Numbered from the stretch's first letter, positions 34,340-44,205 are shown. The stretch is 64,000 nt of DNA from Prevotella sp. (GCA_017619445.1 JAFZSI010000041.1:62001-126000); one strand, 5' to 3'. A program made the numbers and translations. The notes: generated by a model from the letters alone, not told the origin.

Positions 34340-34377
34340 AACGGCGGCCAGCATCTGCAATGATGTTGGCCGCCGTT
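34340..34377 (+). terminator. Hairpin after the thiol operon
   Basis: AACGGCGGCCA (34340-34350) pairs with TGGCCGCCGTT (34367-34377), with the inner helix GCATC/GATGT. No T run follows, so efficiency is uncertain. Confidence 0.7.
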
Positions 34378-34405
34378 ACGTTTCCCATCCATAGAGTCGC
34401 AAAAA

Positions 34406-34508
34406 CAACTCTATGCATTACGCTCAAATTTTCTAGAGAATTTATCCGTAAAGCATTGCTTTGTTATAACAACTCTATACTTTAGTTTTCTAAAGTGCCT
34501 CTTTACGA
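34406..34508. repeat. Intergenic palindrome repeat, copy 5
   Basis: AAATTTTCTAGAGAATTT at 34426-34443, flanked by CTATGCATTACG and CCGTAAAGCATTGCTTTG, then units AACTCTATACTTTAG and AAAGTGCCTCTTTACG, as in copy 4. It lies between two hairpins in the convergent gap 34304-34649; nothing else is recognisable there. Confidence 0.8.
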
Positions 34509-34552
34509 TTGCAAAAACTGATACGATTACCATGGTAAAACATGGGAAACAA

Positions 34553-34590
34553 AGAAGAACAGGGAAAACTTGTGTTCTCCCTGTTCTTCT
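34553..34590 (-). terminator. proS terminator
   Basis: Minus strand AGAAGAACAGGGA (34590-34578) pairs with TCCCTGTTCTTCT (34565-34553), a perfect 13-bp stem, then TTGTTTCCC. Confidence 0.82.
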
Positions 34591-34649
34591 ATTGAACCGT
34601 TGCTGCTACAAAAGGCGGGCAACGGGTTTTGCGTTTTGCAATGAAAGGC

Positions 34650-36131
34650 TTAATAACTACGGGCGATGATGACGCGGGCTTTAGAGGGTTTGCCTGTCAC
34701 CATATCCACGCCGGGCGTCTGTTCCACACCAAAGGGCACGCAGCGGATAGTGGCCTGTGTTTCCTCCTTGATGCGGGCCTCGGTCTCGGCTGTGCCGTCC
34801 CAGTGGCAGAGGAAAAAGCCTCCGTCCTTCACACGCTCCTTGAACTCCTCGTAATTGTCGCACTCGTAGATGCGGGCATCACGATAGGCCTTTGCCTTCT
34901 CAAAGATATTGCGCTGAATGTCTTCCAACAGCTGCTCCACATACTCAACGATGCCGTCCAACGAACGGGTTTCCTTCTCCAAAGTGTCGCGGCGCATCAC
35001 CTCGATGGTGCCGTTCTCCAGGTCGCGTCCACCCATGACGAGGCGCACGGGCACACCCTTGAGCTCGTAGTCGGCAAATTTGAATCCCGGACGCTTGTTG
35101 TCCGCATCATCATACTTCACGCTAATGCCAGCCTTGCGCAGGGCTTCGATAATGGGCAGCAGGCGCTCGCTGATGGCTGCCAGCTGGTCGGCACCCTTGG
35201 TGATGGGTACGATGACCACCTGTATGGGAGCGAGGCGCGGGGGAAGTACGAGTCCGTTGTCGTCGCTGTGGGTCATGATGAGCGCACCGATGAGTCGTGT
35301 ACTGACGCCCCACGATGTTGCCCACACATATTCGGGTTTGTTTTCCTTGTTAAGGTATGTCACTTCAAATGCTTTGGCGAAGTTCTGCCCGAGGAAATGG
35401 CTTGTGCCGCTTTGCAGGGCCTTGCCATCCTGCATCATGGCCTCAATGGTATAGGTGTCGAGTGCACCGGCAAAGCGTTCGGTCTCGCTCTTTACGCCCT
35501 GTACCACGGGAACTGCCATCCATTCTTCAGCAAACTTGGCATATACGTCAAGCATCTTGCGGGCTTCTTCCTCAGCTTCCTCACGTGTGGCGTGGGCGGT
35601 GTGGCCTTCCTGCCACAGGAACTCGCTGGTGCGCAAGAAAGGACGTGTGCGCATTTCCCAGCGCATGACGTTGCACCACTGGTTGCACATCAAGGGCAGG
35701 TCGCGCCATGAGTGAATCCAGTTTTTGTAGGTATTCCAGATGATGGTCTCGCTTGTGGGGCGCACAATGAGTTCTTCCTCAAGCTTGGCGGCAGGATCTA
35801 CCTCCACACCGCTCTTGTCTTCCTTTGCCCGCAGGCGATAGTGGGTGACCACTGCGCATTCCTTGGCGAATCCTTCCACATGCTCGGCCTCGCGCGAGAG
35901 GAACGACTTGGGTATGAGCAAGGGGAAATAAGCGTTTTGCGCGCCTGTCTCCTTGAACATCTGGTCGAGCTGGTGCTGCATCTTCTCCCAGATGGCGTAT
36001 CCGTAGGGTTTGATTACCATACATCCGCGCACGGCCGACTGCTCAGCGAGGTCGGCTTTTACAACCAAGTCGTTGTACCACTGGCTGTAATTGTCAGCAC
36101 GCTTGGTCATTTCTTTCAGTTCTTTTGCCAT
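34650..36131 (-). CDS. proS: Prolyl-tRNA synthetase (archaeal/eukaryote-like form)
   Basis: 493 residues. Class II motifs are visible: motif 1 region [20 protein letters not shown], motif 2 ([28 protein letters not shown], positions about 145-172), and motif 3 [17 protein letters not shown]. The C-terminal anticodon-binding region begins PIQVVIVPI, and the extra zinc-type C-terminal domain is the one of the shorter ProS class; the bacterial editing (INS) domain is absent. This form is usual in Bacteroidetes. It charges tRNA-Pro in the cytoplasm. A single-gene unit on the minus strand. Confidence 0.97.
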   Translation of the reverse strand: MAKELKEMTKRADNYSQWYNDLVVKADLAEQSAVRGCMVIKPYGYAIWEKMQHQLDQMFKETGAQNAYFPLLIPKSFLSREAEHVEGFAKECAVVTHYRLRAKEDKSGVEVDPAAKLEEELIVRPTSETIIWNTYKNWIHSWRDLPLMCNQWCNVMRWEMRTRPFLRTSEFLWQEGHTAHATREEAEEEARKMLDVYAKFAEEWMAVPVVQGVKSETERFAGALDTYTIEAMMQDGKALQSGTSHFLGQNFAKAFEVTYLNKENKPEYVWATSWGVSTRLIGALIMTHSDDNGLVLPPRLAPIQVVIVPITKGADQLAAISERLLPIIEALRKAGISVKYDDADNKRPGFKFADYELKGVPVRLVMGGRDLENGTIEVMRRDTLEKETRSLDGIVEYVEQLLEDIQRNIFEKAKAYRDARIYECDNYEEFKERVKDGGFFLCHWDGTAETEARIKEETQATIRCVPFGVEQTPGVDMVTGKPSKARVIIARSY

Positions 36132-36359
36132 GATAAATATTGTCTAAATTTTGTTTGATATTCAGTTTTTTTGACACAATTAGGGATTTGCCTATGGCCT
36201 TTTAGGTGTTTTCCCCTTTGGTTATAGACCCTAAATGCGTAAATTTGCCGCAAAATTACAAAATAATGTTGAGAACACGCGCATTATATGAAAAAAAGAA
36301 TTATCTTTGCAGTGTTGTAACAGAAATTTTTTATTAACCAACTTAAAATTGATAGTATT

Positions 36360-37058
36360 ATGAAGAAAATGAAACTGATGACACTTGGAATGTGTCTCGC
36401 AATGATTGTCAGCTGTGGTTCAGCTACAAAGAATGGTGCATTAATCGGTACTGGCGGTGGCGCACTGCTTGGTGCTATTGTAGGTAAGATTGCTGGTAAC
36501 ACAGCCGTTGGTGCTGCCGTAGGTGGTGCAGTGGGTGCTGGTGCTGGCGCACTTATCGGCAAGCACATGGACAAGGTGAAGGCACAGGCCCAGGCCGTTG
36601 AGAACGCCCAGGTGGAAGCCGTTACCGACGCTAATGGACTTTCAGCCGTTAAGGTTTCGTTCGACTCTGGTATTCTCTTCGCTACCGGTAGCTCTACTCT
36701 TCAGGCTGCAGCCAAGAACTCTCTCCTCCAGTTCTCGAACGTGCTGAAGGCTAACACCGATGCCGACGTTGCCATTCAGGGTTACACCGACAACGCTCCT
36801 TGGAGAAACTCTACCGCTGAGCAGAGCGCACAGAAGAACCTCAATCTGTCGCAGCAGCGCGCACAGTCTGTGAGCAGCTATCTGCTGTCACTGGGTGTAA
36901 GCCCCGCACAGATTAAGTCGGTTGACGGATTCGGCGAGGCCAATCCTGTTGCTGACAACTCTACAGCCGCTGGTAAGGCTCTGAACCGCCGTGTGGAGGT
37001 TTATCTCTATGCAAGCCAGGCTATGATCGATGCTGCCAACGCTGGCACACTGCAGTAA
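36360..37058 (+). CDS. OmpA-family lipoprotein with glycine-zipper segment
   Basis: 232 residues. Lipoprotein signal MKKMKLMTLGMCLAMIVSC (Cys19). Residues about 25-65 are a glycine-zipper stretch (GALIGTGGGALLGAIVGKIA, then GAAVGGAVGAGAGALIG) that could insert in a membrane. From about residue 95 comes an OmpA-like peptidoglycan-binding domain: VSFDSGILFATGSSTLQAAA, IQGYTDNAPWRNS, NLNLSQQRAQSVSSYLLSLG, and ALNRRVEVYLY. It tethers the outer membrane to peptidoglycan. A TATCTTTG -7-like box (36302-36309) precedes it. Confidence 0.92.
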   Translation: MKKMKLMTLGMCLAMIVSCGSATKNGALIGTGGGALLGAIVGKIAGNTAVGAAVGGAVGAGAGALIGKHMDKVKAQAQAVENAQVEAVTDANGLSAVKVSFDSGILFATGSSTLQAAAKNSLLQFSNVLKANTDADVAIQGYTDNAPWRNSTAEQSAQKNLNLSQQRAQSVSSYLLSLGVSPAQIKSVDGFGEANPVADNSTAAGKALNRRVEVYLYASQAMIDAANAGTLQ

Positions 37059-37121
37059 TTTACTAAGTGATAATTAATAATTGACAATTGAAAATTGCAA
37101 TTTTAAATTGGTAATTGACAA

Positions 37122-37862
37122 TTGAGCTTCATTATTAAGAAGATACGCCACATCATCCGATGGACACTGATAGCCTTTTTCGGCTCAACGATCCTCGCTG
37201 TTGTGGCGTATCGTTTTGTTCCTGTCTATGTCACTCCGCTCATGTTCATCCGCACGGCTGAGCAGGTGAAGGACCACAAGCACATCAGATGGCATCACTC
37301 ATGGGTGGCGCTCGATAAGATGTCGCCCCACATGCCCGTGGCCGTCATGGCCAGCGAGGATGCGCGCTTTCTGCTTCATCATGGCTTTGACTATGAAGCC
37401 ATTGAGGAAGCCGCCAAGCGCAACAAGACCAGCGCACGCAAGCGGGGAGCGAGCACCATTACGCAACAGACGGCCAAGAATGTGTTCCTGTGGCCAGGAC
37501 GCACGTGGGTGCGCAAGGGATTTGAGACTTATTTCACCGCACTCATCGAACTGATGTGGAGCAAGCAGCGCATCATGGAGGTATATCTCAACTCCATCGA
37601 GATGGGCGAGGGGCTTTATGGTGTCGGTGCCGTGGCTGAGTATAATTTCAATAAGGATGCCAAGGACCTGACGCGGGCCGAATGTGCCCTCATCGCGGCA
37701 ACGCTGCCCAATCCGCGTGTTTTCTCGTCGAAAAATCCCAGCAAATACATGCTGAAACGCCAGCGGCGCATTCAGCACGAAATGAAATTCATACCAAAGT
37801 TTCCCAAAGAGGGCGAGGACATCAACCCTAACACCGCCAAAGGGAATTTGTATGGTAAATAA
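37122..37862 (+). CDS. mtgA: Monofunctional biosynthetic peptidoglycan transglycosylase (GT51)
   Basis: 246 residues if TTG 37122 is the start; no ATG precedes the transmembrane helix (IIRWTLIAFFGSTILAVVAY), so TTG is needed. GT51 motifs: AVMASEDARFLLHHGFDYEA with the catalytic Glu, RKRGASTITQQTAKNVFLWP, RIMEVYLNSIEMGEGLYGVG and ALIAATLPNPRVFS. There is no transpeptidase domain. It polymerises lipid II at the inner membrane. An A/T-rich repeat tract (TAATTGACAATTG) runs up to the start. It is 3 nt upstream of pcrA and likely cotranscribed with it. Confidence 0.92.
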   Translation: MSFIIKKIRHIIRWTLIAFFGSTILAVVAYRFVPVYVTPLMFIRTAEQVKDHKHIRWHHSWVALDKMSPHMPVAVMASEDARFLLHHGFDYEAIEEAAKRNKTSARKRGASTITQQTAKNVFLWPGRTWVRKGFETYFTALIELMWSKQRIMEVYLNSIEMGEGLYGVGAVAEYNFNKDAKDLTRAECALIAATLPNPRVFSSKNPSKYMLKRQRRIQHEMKFIPKFPKEGEDINPNTAKGNLYGK

Positions 37863-37865
37863 GTT

Positions 37866-40352
37866 ATGAACATTCTTGATGAACTCAACGACAGCCAACG
37901 GGCTGCGGTGGAATACGTTGACGGACCTCAGCTGGTGATAGCCGGCGCGGGGTCCGGCAAGACGCGTGTGCTGACCTACAAGATTGCTTATTTGCTGTTG
38001 CGTGGCATGAAGCCGTGGAACATCCTGGCACTGACCTTCACCAACAAGGCGGCCAACGAGATGAAAACACGCATAGGCAAGCTCGTGGGCATGGAGACGG
38101 CCCGCAACCTGAACATGGGCACATTTCACTCGGTGTTCTCGCGCATCCTGCGTCGTGAGGCTGAGCATATCGGGTTCAACTCCAACTTTACCATTTACGA
38201 CGAAAGTGACTCACGCTCACTGATTAAGAGCATCATCAAGGAACTGCAATTAGACGACAAGATTTATAAACCGGCCACCGTGCACAGCCGCATCAGCATG
38301 GCTAAGAATCATTTGATTCTGCCCGCTGAATACGCACGCGACCGCCATGCCTTGCAGCGCGACTCTGAGGCACGCATGCCCAAACTGTATGCCTTGTATG
38401 CCACTTACTGCGAGCGGCTTCGCAAGGCCAATGCCATGGATTTCGACGACCTGTTGGTCTATACTTTCATGCTTTTCCGCGACCAGCCAGACATCTGCCG
38501 TAAGTATTCCGACCGATTCCAGTATGTGCTCGTGGACGAGTACCAGGACACCAACTCCGTGCAGCAACGCATCGTGTTGCAGTTGACAAAAGAGCACCAG
38601 CATGTGTGTGTGGTGGGCGACGATGCGCAGAGTATCTACGGATTCCGTGGTGCTAACATCGACAACATCCTGGATTTTCAGCAGCTTTATGACAATACCA
38701 AGCTGTTCAAGCTGGAACAGAACTACCGAAGCACACAACGCATTGTGCAGGCGGCAAATTCGCTCATCCGTAAGAACGAACGCCAGATTCCAAAAGACAT
38801 TTACAGCCGCAATGCCGAGGGTGAGAAAATTATATTGAAGCACGCCTACAGCGACAAGGAGGAAGCGATGATTGTGTGCAACGACATCAAGAAGATACGC
38901 AAGCGCGACGGCTGCGAATACAGCGACTTTGCCATTCTCTACCGCACCAACGCGCAAAGCCGTTCGTTTGAGGAGACGTTCAGAAAGCAGAATATACCCT
39001 ACAGAATTTACGGTGGGCTGAGTTTCTATCAGCGCAAGGAAATCAAAGACGTGATTGCCTATTTCCGACTCGTGGCTAACCCCGATGACGAGGAGGCTTT
39101 CAAGCGCATTGTAAACTATCCGGCGCGCGGCATTGGTGATACCACGGTGGGAAAAGTGATTGATGCGGCCGGAAGGGCAGGTGTAAGCCTCTGGACCGTA
39201 GCCGCAAACCCTTTGCAGTATGGGTTGAACATCAACAAAGGCACCTCAAACAAGCTCACGGCTTTCCGTATGCTCATCAGCTCGTTCATTGACCGATTTG
39301 TTACCGATGATGCCTACACCCTGGGCCGCGACATTATCAAGCAGAGCGGCATCAGTGCCGACCTTTATTCAGACACGTCGCCAGAAAGCGTGGCCCGGCA
39401 GGAGAACCTTGAGGAATTTCTCAACGGTATGCAGGATTTTGTGGAGAGCAGGCGCGAGGAAGGCCGCGAAAACGAGATTTCCATTTCCGATTTCCTGCAG
39501 GAAGTGTCGCTACTTACCGATTTGGACAGCGACAATGGTGACGATACCAACCGCGTGTCGCTTATGACCATCCACAGCGCCAAGGGACTGGAGTTCCCAA
39601 CCGTCTTTATCGTCGGTCTGGAGGAGAATATTTTCCCCAGCCCCATGTCCGCAGGCTCCAAACGCGAGCTTGAGGAGGAGCGACGTCTGCTCTACGTGGC
39701 CATCACGCGCGCCGAGCGTCACTGTATTATGACCTGCGCGAAAAACCGCTTCCGTTTCGGCAAGATGGAGTTCGATACACCAAGCCGTTTCATCAACGAC
39801 ATTGACCCTGCGTTGCTCTTGGTGGAGTCAGAAACCGACATTGACGACCGCTCAGGCCGCTATTTCGGGCGTGAATCAGCGGGTCGTCTTGGCCAGTATG
39901 CATTTGACGACGAACAGCCTTTCGGCAGTCCCTCTCGCTATTCGGGTGGCAGCAACCGTTATCAGAACAGCCGCCCCGTGGCCTCACAATTCCGTGCCGA
40001 CCCCAAACCCCGCGTTGTCCATCATCAGGAAGAAACACCCGTTGACCCGTTTTCTGAGCGTTTCAAGCAGCAGTTGCAGCAGCATGGTGGCCACTTGAAG
40101 CGCGTTTCACAGGTTGTTCCTGATGCCCGTCGTGTTACTAATCCGCCGCAGGCGACTTCCGCTTCGCCTGTCAATCCCTCCGCATCTACCGCCCTGCATG
40201 AGGGCAATGTGATTGAACACGAGCGATTCGGCATTGGCACAGTCATCCGTGTGGAGGGCACGGGCGAGAACACCAAAGCCACCGTTGAGTTCCGTAACAC
40301 GGGCACTAAGCAGCTGCTTCTCAAGTTCGCCCGTTTCAAAGTAATCAGTTAA
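37866..40352 (+). CDS. pcrA: UvrD/PcrA-type ATP-dependent DNA helicase
   Basis: 828 residues. SF1A helicase motifs in order: Q-motif LNDSQRAAVEY, motif I GAGSGKTRVLTYK, Ia LTFTNKAANEM, motif II LVDEYQDTN, motif III GDDAQSIYGFRGA, motif IV YRSTQRIVQ, motif V MTIHSAKGLEFPTVFI and motif VI VAITRAERH. The C-terminal tail (from about 700) is basic and ends in a Tudor-like segment (HERFGIGTVIRVEG, TVEFRNTGTKQLLLKFARF), as in PcrA. It acts in DNA repair and replication conflict resolution, as PcrA/UvrD. An intergenic repeat starts at the base after its stop codon. Confidence 0.96.
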   Translation: MNILDELNDSQRAAVEYVDGPQLVIAGAGSGKTRVLTYKIAYLLLRGMKPWNILALTFTNKAANEMKTRIGKLVGMETARNLNMGTFHSVFSRILRREAEHIGFNSNFTIYDESDSRSLIKSIIKELQLDDKIYKPATVHSRISMAKNHLILPAEYARDRHALQRDSEARMPKLYALYATYCERLRKANAMDFDDLLVYTFMLFRDQPDICRKYSDRFQYVLVDEYQDTNSVQQRIVLQLTKEHQHVCVVGDDAQSIYGFRGANIDNILDFQQLYDNTKLFKLEQNYRSTQRIVQAANSLIRKNERQIPKDIYSRNAEGEKIILKHAYSDKEEAMIVCNDIKKIRKRDGCEYSDFAILYRTNAQSRSFEETFRKQNIPYRIYGGLSFYQRKEIKDVIAYFRLVANPDDEEAFKRIVNYPARGIGDTTVGKVIDAAGRAGVSLWTVAANPLQYGLNINKGTSNKLTAFRMLISSFIDRFVTDDAYTLGRDIIKQSGISADLYSDTSPESVARQENLEEFLNGMQDFVESRREEGRENEISISDFLQEVSLLTDLDSDNGDDTNRVSLMTIHSAKGLEFPTVFIVGLEENIFPSPMSAGSKRELEEERRLLYVAITRAERHCIMTCAKNRFRFGKMEFDTPSRFINDIDPALLLVESETDIDDRSGRYFGRESAGRLGQYAFDDEQPFGSPSRYSGGSNRYQNSRPVASQFRADPKPRVVHHQEETPVDPFSERFKQQLQQHGGHLKRVSQVVPDARRVTNPPQATSASPVNPSASTALHEGNVIEHERFGIGTVIRVEGTGENTKATVEFRNTGTKQLLLKFARFKVIS

Positions 40353-40455
40353 AGTCAAATTTTCTAGAGAATTTATTCATAAACCTGCACTTTGTATTCG
40401 TAAAGTGCAGGTTTATTTTCGTAGGGTGTAGGTTTACGATCATAAACCGATGTTT
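40353..40455. repeat. Intergenic palindrome repeat, copy 6
   Basis: Begins at the first base after the pcrA stop. AAATTTTCTAGAGAATTT at 40357-40374 is followed by a hairpin AAACCTGCACTTT / AAAGTGCAGGTTT and a further unit. This is the tightest link of the family to a gene 3' end. Confidence 0.82.
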
Positions 40456-40520
40456 TGCGTGCAAGAAAGAAAGTTTTGGGAGGATGAACGGGGGTAGGGG
40501 ACTGCAATTATCTGAAAACA

Positions 40521-40564
40521 AAAGCAGCACCGTGAGTATGAAGGAATACTCTTGGTGCTGCTTT
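40521..40564. terminator. Terminator between pcrA and the 43-residue gene
   Basis: AAAGCAGCACC (40521-40531) pairs with GGTGCTGCTTT (40554-40564). An inner helix GAGTAT/ATACTC continues it. It fits both convergent transcripts. Confidence 0.85.
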
Positions 40565-40586
40565 GTTGTGATTCTATTTCTTCGTG

Positions 40587-40718
40587 TTACAACGCTTCGT
40601 CTTCTGGCCGCTGAATATTGCGCTGGGCGTTTTTGGGCAAATGCTTTTTCTTTCTAAGCCAAGCTGCTTTGCGCTGTTCGTAATCCTCGTGGTGTCGTTC
40701 CAGGAAATTGTCGGCCAT
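40587..40718 (-). CDS. 43-residue conserved-type small protein
   Basis: ATG 40718 to TAA 40587 encodes MADNFLERHHEDYEQRKAAW followed by LRKKKHLPKNAQRNIQRPED and EAL. It is very charged, predicted helical, with no signal. The C-terminal RPEDEAL ending and the EDYEQRKAAWLRKKKH core match my memory of a small protein common in Bacteroidetes genomes and sometimes mislabelled a dehydrogenase. It is 41 nt downstream of the DUF4270 gene on the same strand and ends before a shared terminator. Role unknown; the basic helix could bind RNA or ribosomes. Confidence 0.75.
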   Translation of the reverse strand: MADNFLERHHEDYEQRKAAWLRKKKHLPKNAQRNIQRPEDEAL

Positions 40719-40759
40719 TATCGGGAGTTTTGTTGTTAGAGCTGGGTTAGGGGAAAGCG

Positions 40760-42277
40760 TCACTTTCCTTTGAACTTACTGTAAATGACGCTCATTTTCA
40801 GTTTCTCGTGATGGTTGTCCGAACCACCTACGAATCTTGTGCTCGAGAGCGACAGGTCGTTCGAGATTTTGTCGTATGACGTAGAGGTTTGCGAGTTGGT
40901 GGTTATCGTGTGAGAGGATACGTTCACAGGCACCAGAACCACTTTGTTCCAGTTGGGATGCTCAGCCGTGTAGTTGCTTCCGCCTTTAGCCCTTGCTTCC
41001 TCCATGAAACGTATGAGGCCTGAGAGGTTGTGCAGCGTGTAGGTGTTTTTGAACACTTTAACGGTTGTTGTGCCCGAGGTTGTGCTTGTGTAGTCGCGTT
41101 CTATGAGATACGACGTGCGGTTGTTGTGCAGACGGTTGTTCTCAAAGAAACTGTAGAGGCTGTCCTTGGGTACCAGCAGCAGATAGTTTGGAATGTGCAG
41201 GTTGTATTTGCTTTCGTTGTCGTTGTTGATGCGTGTAAGCACCATTTTGGCCGTGTTGAGCGTGTCGTTCTGGTGGTTCTTCATAATCTCATCCACTGGC
41301 AGAGTCATCTCTGTGAAGATTCCAGCCGGTGTTTTGATGTATGTGCAGGTGTTGTCTTCCACCAGTGCCTTGATGGCTTTCTTGTCGTTGCTGATTCTTG
41401 TTGCTTGGAGCACTTCCTCGGTACCTGTGAATGTTGCCGCAACGGTATAGGTGGAGTCTTTCTTGGTGTTGTGGTATCTGATGTAGATGTTCAGCTGTGT
41501 GGCGAAGATAGTTGCCATGCTTCCTACGCCGCTTTTCATCTTGAAATAGAAACCAGGACAAACCTTGTTGATGAAACTGTATGTGTTTTTGAAGTACTCC
41601 GGATGCTCGTAATAGGTCTTCATCACGTAGGTGCCGTAGTTGTTGTAGGTTCTCCCGTTTTTGGCGGTGTAGAGGTCGTTGAGCCGTATGCGGATGCTGC
41701 GAGTGTAGTTTTTGCTTGACTTTATCGAATCGCTCTCACCTTTGTCTGCCAACGTGTAAACAAGGTCTTTCTGCAGCCCGCCGCTACGCAGCAGTCCTTC
41801 TTTCTCGGGATCAAAGTTTGAATAGTATTGCTTGCCTTCCTGCAGCGCGTGTTCCATTTCGTAGGCTGTCAGTTTCATGTTGGCAAGCGAGTCTCCGAAA
41901 AACTCTTTGAAGTAGAGTTTTATCTCGCACGAGTCAGCAATAATTTCATTGTCGGCATCGTGGTTTACAATGTTTTCTTTTTCAGGGAAGGTGAAGCCTT
42001 CGAGCGAATGGAACTGCGCCATGAAGTCGGCCGTAACGTATGTGCCGGTCTCCGGGTCTTTGATGATGCCAAGATAACCAACGTTGTTTCTTGACAAAAC
42101 CGAATCTGCCACAATTGAGCGCGTTGTCACCTCGAAAGTATCTGTCGAAACCTCCAGGTTGTCCATGTTGTCTGTCAGCGACGAACCAATCGTCTCAGTT
42201 GTATCATCGCATGACATTAATGCCATTGCCATAACAGCAATGCCAACTAATACCTTTGTCTTGAATAAAGTTTTCAC
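40760..42277 (-). CDS. DUF4270 family lipoprotein
   Basis: 505 residues. Lipoprotein signal MKTLFKTKVLVGIAVMAMALMSC (Cys23), followed by DDTTETIGSSL, where acidic residues fit the surface-export signal of this phylum. The conserved DUF4270 features GYLGIIKDPETGTYVTADFM and LRIRLND-like segments (RSIRIRLNDLYTAKNGRTY) are present. Function is unknown. It is 4 nt downstream of the glycogen synthase gene. I recall DUF4270 beside glycogen synthase and panC in other Bacteroidetes, which argues for ancestral linkage rather than recent assembly. Confidence 0.88.
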   Translation of the reverse strand: MKTLFKTKVLVGIAVMAMALMSCDDTTETIGSSLTDNMDNLEVSTDTFEVTTRSIVADSVLSRNNVGYLGIIKDPETGTYVTADFMAQFHSLEGFTFPEKENIVNHDADNEIIADSCEIKLYFKEFFGDSLANMKLTAYEMEHALQEGKQYYSNFDPEKEGLLRSGGLQKDLVYTLADKGESDSIKSSKNYTRSIRIRLNDLYTAKNGRTYNNYGTYVMKTYYEHPEYFKNTYSFINKVCPGFYFKMKSGVGSMATIFATQLNIYIRYHNTKKDSTYTVAATFTGTEEVLQATRISNDKKAIKALVEDNTCTYIKTPAGIFTEMTLPVDEIMKNHQNDTLNTAKMVLTRINNDNESKYNLHIPNYLLLVPKDSLYSFFENNRLHNNRTSYLIERDYTSTTSGTTTVKVFKNTYTLHNLSGLIRFMEEARAKGGSNYTAEHPNWNKVVLVPVNVSSHTITTNSQTSTSYDKISNDLSLSSTRFVGGSDNHHEKLKMSVIYSKFKGK

Positions 42278-42281
42278 TTTT

Positions 42282-43088
42282 TTATTCTGTTATTTCGTTA
42301 TAGAAGTCGTTGTAAGCCTGACCATAATTCTCCTCGCCGGGGAACTTTAGGATTGGGCGTTCTTGCTCGGCAGCATATTTCATAAGGTCTTTGTTTGCAT
42401 TCTTTGTTGCCTGCACAATGCCGTCTGAATAGTCGATGGCCATCTTTCCGAACTCAATGAAGTCGAATTTCGGATCGTATTTGTCCAACAGCTCTGACTT
42501 GGCGTCGCGGAATTCCACACATCTCTTGAAGTTGTCGCCGAAATCGCCTTTCAGACTGCTGTCGAAAATAGAAGTAATGACCTTGGCGTTGGCAAATGAG
42601 GGCTCCTCGCGGTAGGCTGTCTTTACATAGAAAGGAATGACGCCCGTCATCCAGCCTTGACACTGGATAATGTCGGGAGTCCAGCCCAGTTTCTTCACCG
42701 TTTCCAACACCCCACGCGCAAAGAAGATGGCGCGTTCGCCGTTGTCGGGATACTCTTCGCCGCTTTCGTCGGTTTCCATCTTGCGTTTCATGAAGTAGTC
42801 GTCGTTGTCGATGAAATAAACCTGAATGCGCGAAGTGGGAATCGAGGCCACCTTGATGATGAGCGGATGGTCTGTATCGTCGATGATAAGGTTCATGCCC
42901 GATAGTCTGATTACCTCGTGCAGTTGACCGCGACGTTCGTTGATGGTTCCCCACTTTGGCATGAAGGTTCTTATTTCATAACCTTTCTCTTGCACTGCTT
43001 GCGGAAGGTCTCTCCCCATAACAGCCATTTCGGTCTCGGGCACGTAGGGTGCTATTTCTTGGTTGATGAACAAAACTTTTTTCGCCAT
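42282..43088 (-). CDS. Glycogen/starch synthase, N-terminal (GT5) half only
   Basis: 268 residues. The start MAKKVLFINQEIAPYVPETE, followed by YEIRTFMPKWGTINERRGQL and WTPDIIQCQGWMTGVIPFY, matches the GT5 N-terminal domain. The chain stops at LKFPGEENYGQAYNDFYNEI, where the C-terminal GT-B domain, with its nucleotide-sugar-binding ExE motif, should begin. Full enzymes are about 480-550 residues. The DUF4270 start 4 nt later shows this is the natural gene end. Short versions of this kind are known in Bacteroidetes and may be regulatory or act with another chain. The usual N-terminal KxGGL motif is also changed (PETEMAVM), so catalysis is doubtful. Confidence 0.85.
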   Translation of the reverse strand: MAKKVLFINQEIAPYVPETEMAVMGRDLPQAVQEKGYEIRTFMPKWGTINERRGQLHEVIRLSGMNLIIDDTDHPLIIKVASIPTSRIQVYFIDNDDYFMKRKMETDESGEEYPDNGERAIFFARGVLETVKKLGWTPDIIQCQGWMTGVIPFYVKTAYREEPSFANAKVITSIFDSSLKGDFGDNFKRCVEFRDAKSELLDKYDPKFDFIEFGKMAIDYSDGIVQATKNANKDLMKYAAEQERPILKFPGEENYGQAYNDFYNEITE

Positions 43089-43180
43089 TGCTTCTATGTG
43101 TTGTTATAATGGTTATTTCTCTATCTGAAAAGTACGCCACATCTGCCGATGAATCGTGAAAAGCGCACAAATCGTTGATG

Positions 43181-43188
43181 CAAAGGTA
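43181..43188 (-). promoter_or_regulatory. -7 element upstream of glycogen synthase
   Basis: Minus-strand TACCTTTG is a full -7 match. No good -33 lies 19-21 nt upstream. Confidence 0.5.
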
Positions 43189-43342
43189 CGAAAAAAAGTT
43201 GGATTTTCGGAATTTTTGAATCTGAAATTCGCGAAAACGCACTTATATTCGCATATTTTTAAAATAATTCTTTCTTATTTAAGAAAAAAGTTGTTATTTT
43301 GCAGGCCGATTGTGAATTGTTCCCGAAACATCAACAGCAATT

Positions 43343-44191
43343 ATGATAGTTTTTAATAGTATTGTTGCACTGCAGAACGCTTTGTTTGACGACCGCAAGG
43401 CAGGCAAGTCGATAGGACTCGTTCCCACGATGGGAGCCCTGCACGAAGGCCACGCCTCGTTGGTTCGCAGAAGTGTGAAGGAAAACGATGTTACCGTTGT
43501 TTCTGTTTTCCTCAATCCCACTCAGTTCAATGACAAGGGCGACCTTGAACGCTATCCCCGGACACTCGACGCTGACTGTGCATTGCTCGAAAGTGTGGGT
43601 GCCGACTATGTGTTGGCTCCGTCAGTTGAAGAAATGTATCCTATACCTGATACCCGCCAGTTTGAGTTTCCGCCAGTTTCCACCGTGATGGAAGGTGCCA
43701 AGCGTCCCGGACACTTCAATGGTGTATGTCAGGTGGTAAGCCGCCTTTTCTACATTGTGCGCCCCGACCGTGCCTATTTCGGTGAGAAAGACTGGCAGCA
43801 GATTGCCGTTGTCAAACAGCTGGTGAAATATATCGGCATGAACATTCAGATTGTTGAATGCGACATTGTGCGCGATGAGGACGGACTTGCCAAGAGCAGC
43901 CGCAACACTTTGCTTGCTCCCGACGAGCGTGCCATTGCGCCGGCCATTTACAAGGCTCTGAAAAGCAGCGTCGCTTTTGCAAAGAATCACACAGTAGCCG
44001 AGACACACGATAGTGTTGTGAACGAAATCAATGCTATTGACGGGCTTGAGGTAGAGTATTTTGAGATTGTCAATGGCGATACGCTGCTCGGTGTGGAGAA
44101 CTGGGAAAATGCCGACCACGTTGTGGGCTGCATCACGGTGTATTGCGGCAAGACTCCCATCCGTCTCATCGACCATATCAAATATAAGTAA
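43343..44191 (+). CDS. panC: Pantothenate synthetase
   Basis: 282 residues. Motifs: [20 protein letters not shown] with the HxGH site, [56 protein letters not shown], and [18 protein letters not shown] (KMSKS-like). It joins pantoate and beta-alanine with ATP in the cytoplasm. It is 14 nt upstream of panD, which makes beta-alanine, so two steps of vitamin B5 synthesis are coupled here. Divergent from glycogen synthase. Confidence 0.97.
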   Translation: MIVFNSIVALQNALFDDRKAGKSIGLVPTMGALHEGHASLVRRSVKENDVTVVSVFLNPTQFNDKGDLERYPRTLDADCALLESVGADYVLAPSVEEMYPIPDTRQFEFPPVSTVMEGAKRPGHFNGVCQVVSRLFYIVRPDRAYFGEKDWQQIAVVKQLVKYIGMNIQIVECDIVRDEDGLAKSSRNTLLAPDERAIAPAIYKALKSSVAFAKNHTVAETHDSVVNEINAIDGLEVEYFEIVNGDTLLGVENWENADHVVGCITVYCGKTPIRLIDHIKYK

Positions 44192-44205
44192 AACAAACGA
44201 AGGAA

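Noticed and set aside
34629..35711. 360-residue open frame antisense to proS
   Set aside because: It lies wholly over proS and shows no family features; it is explained by codon bias.
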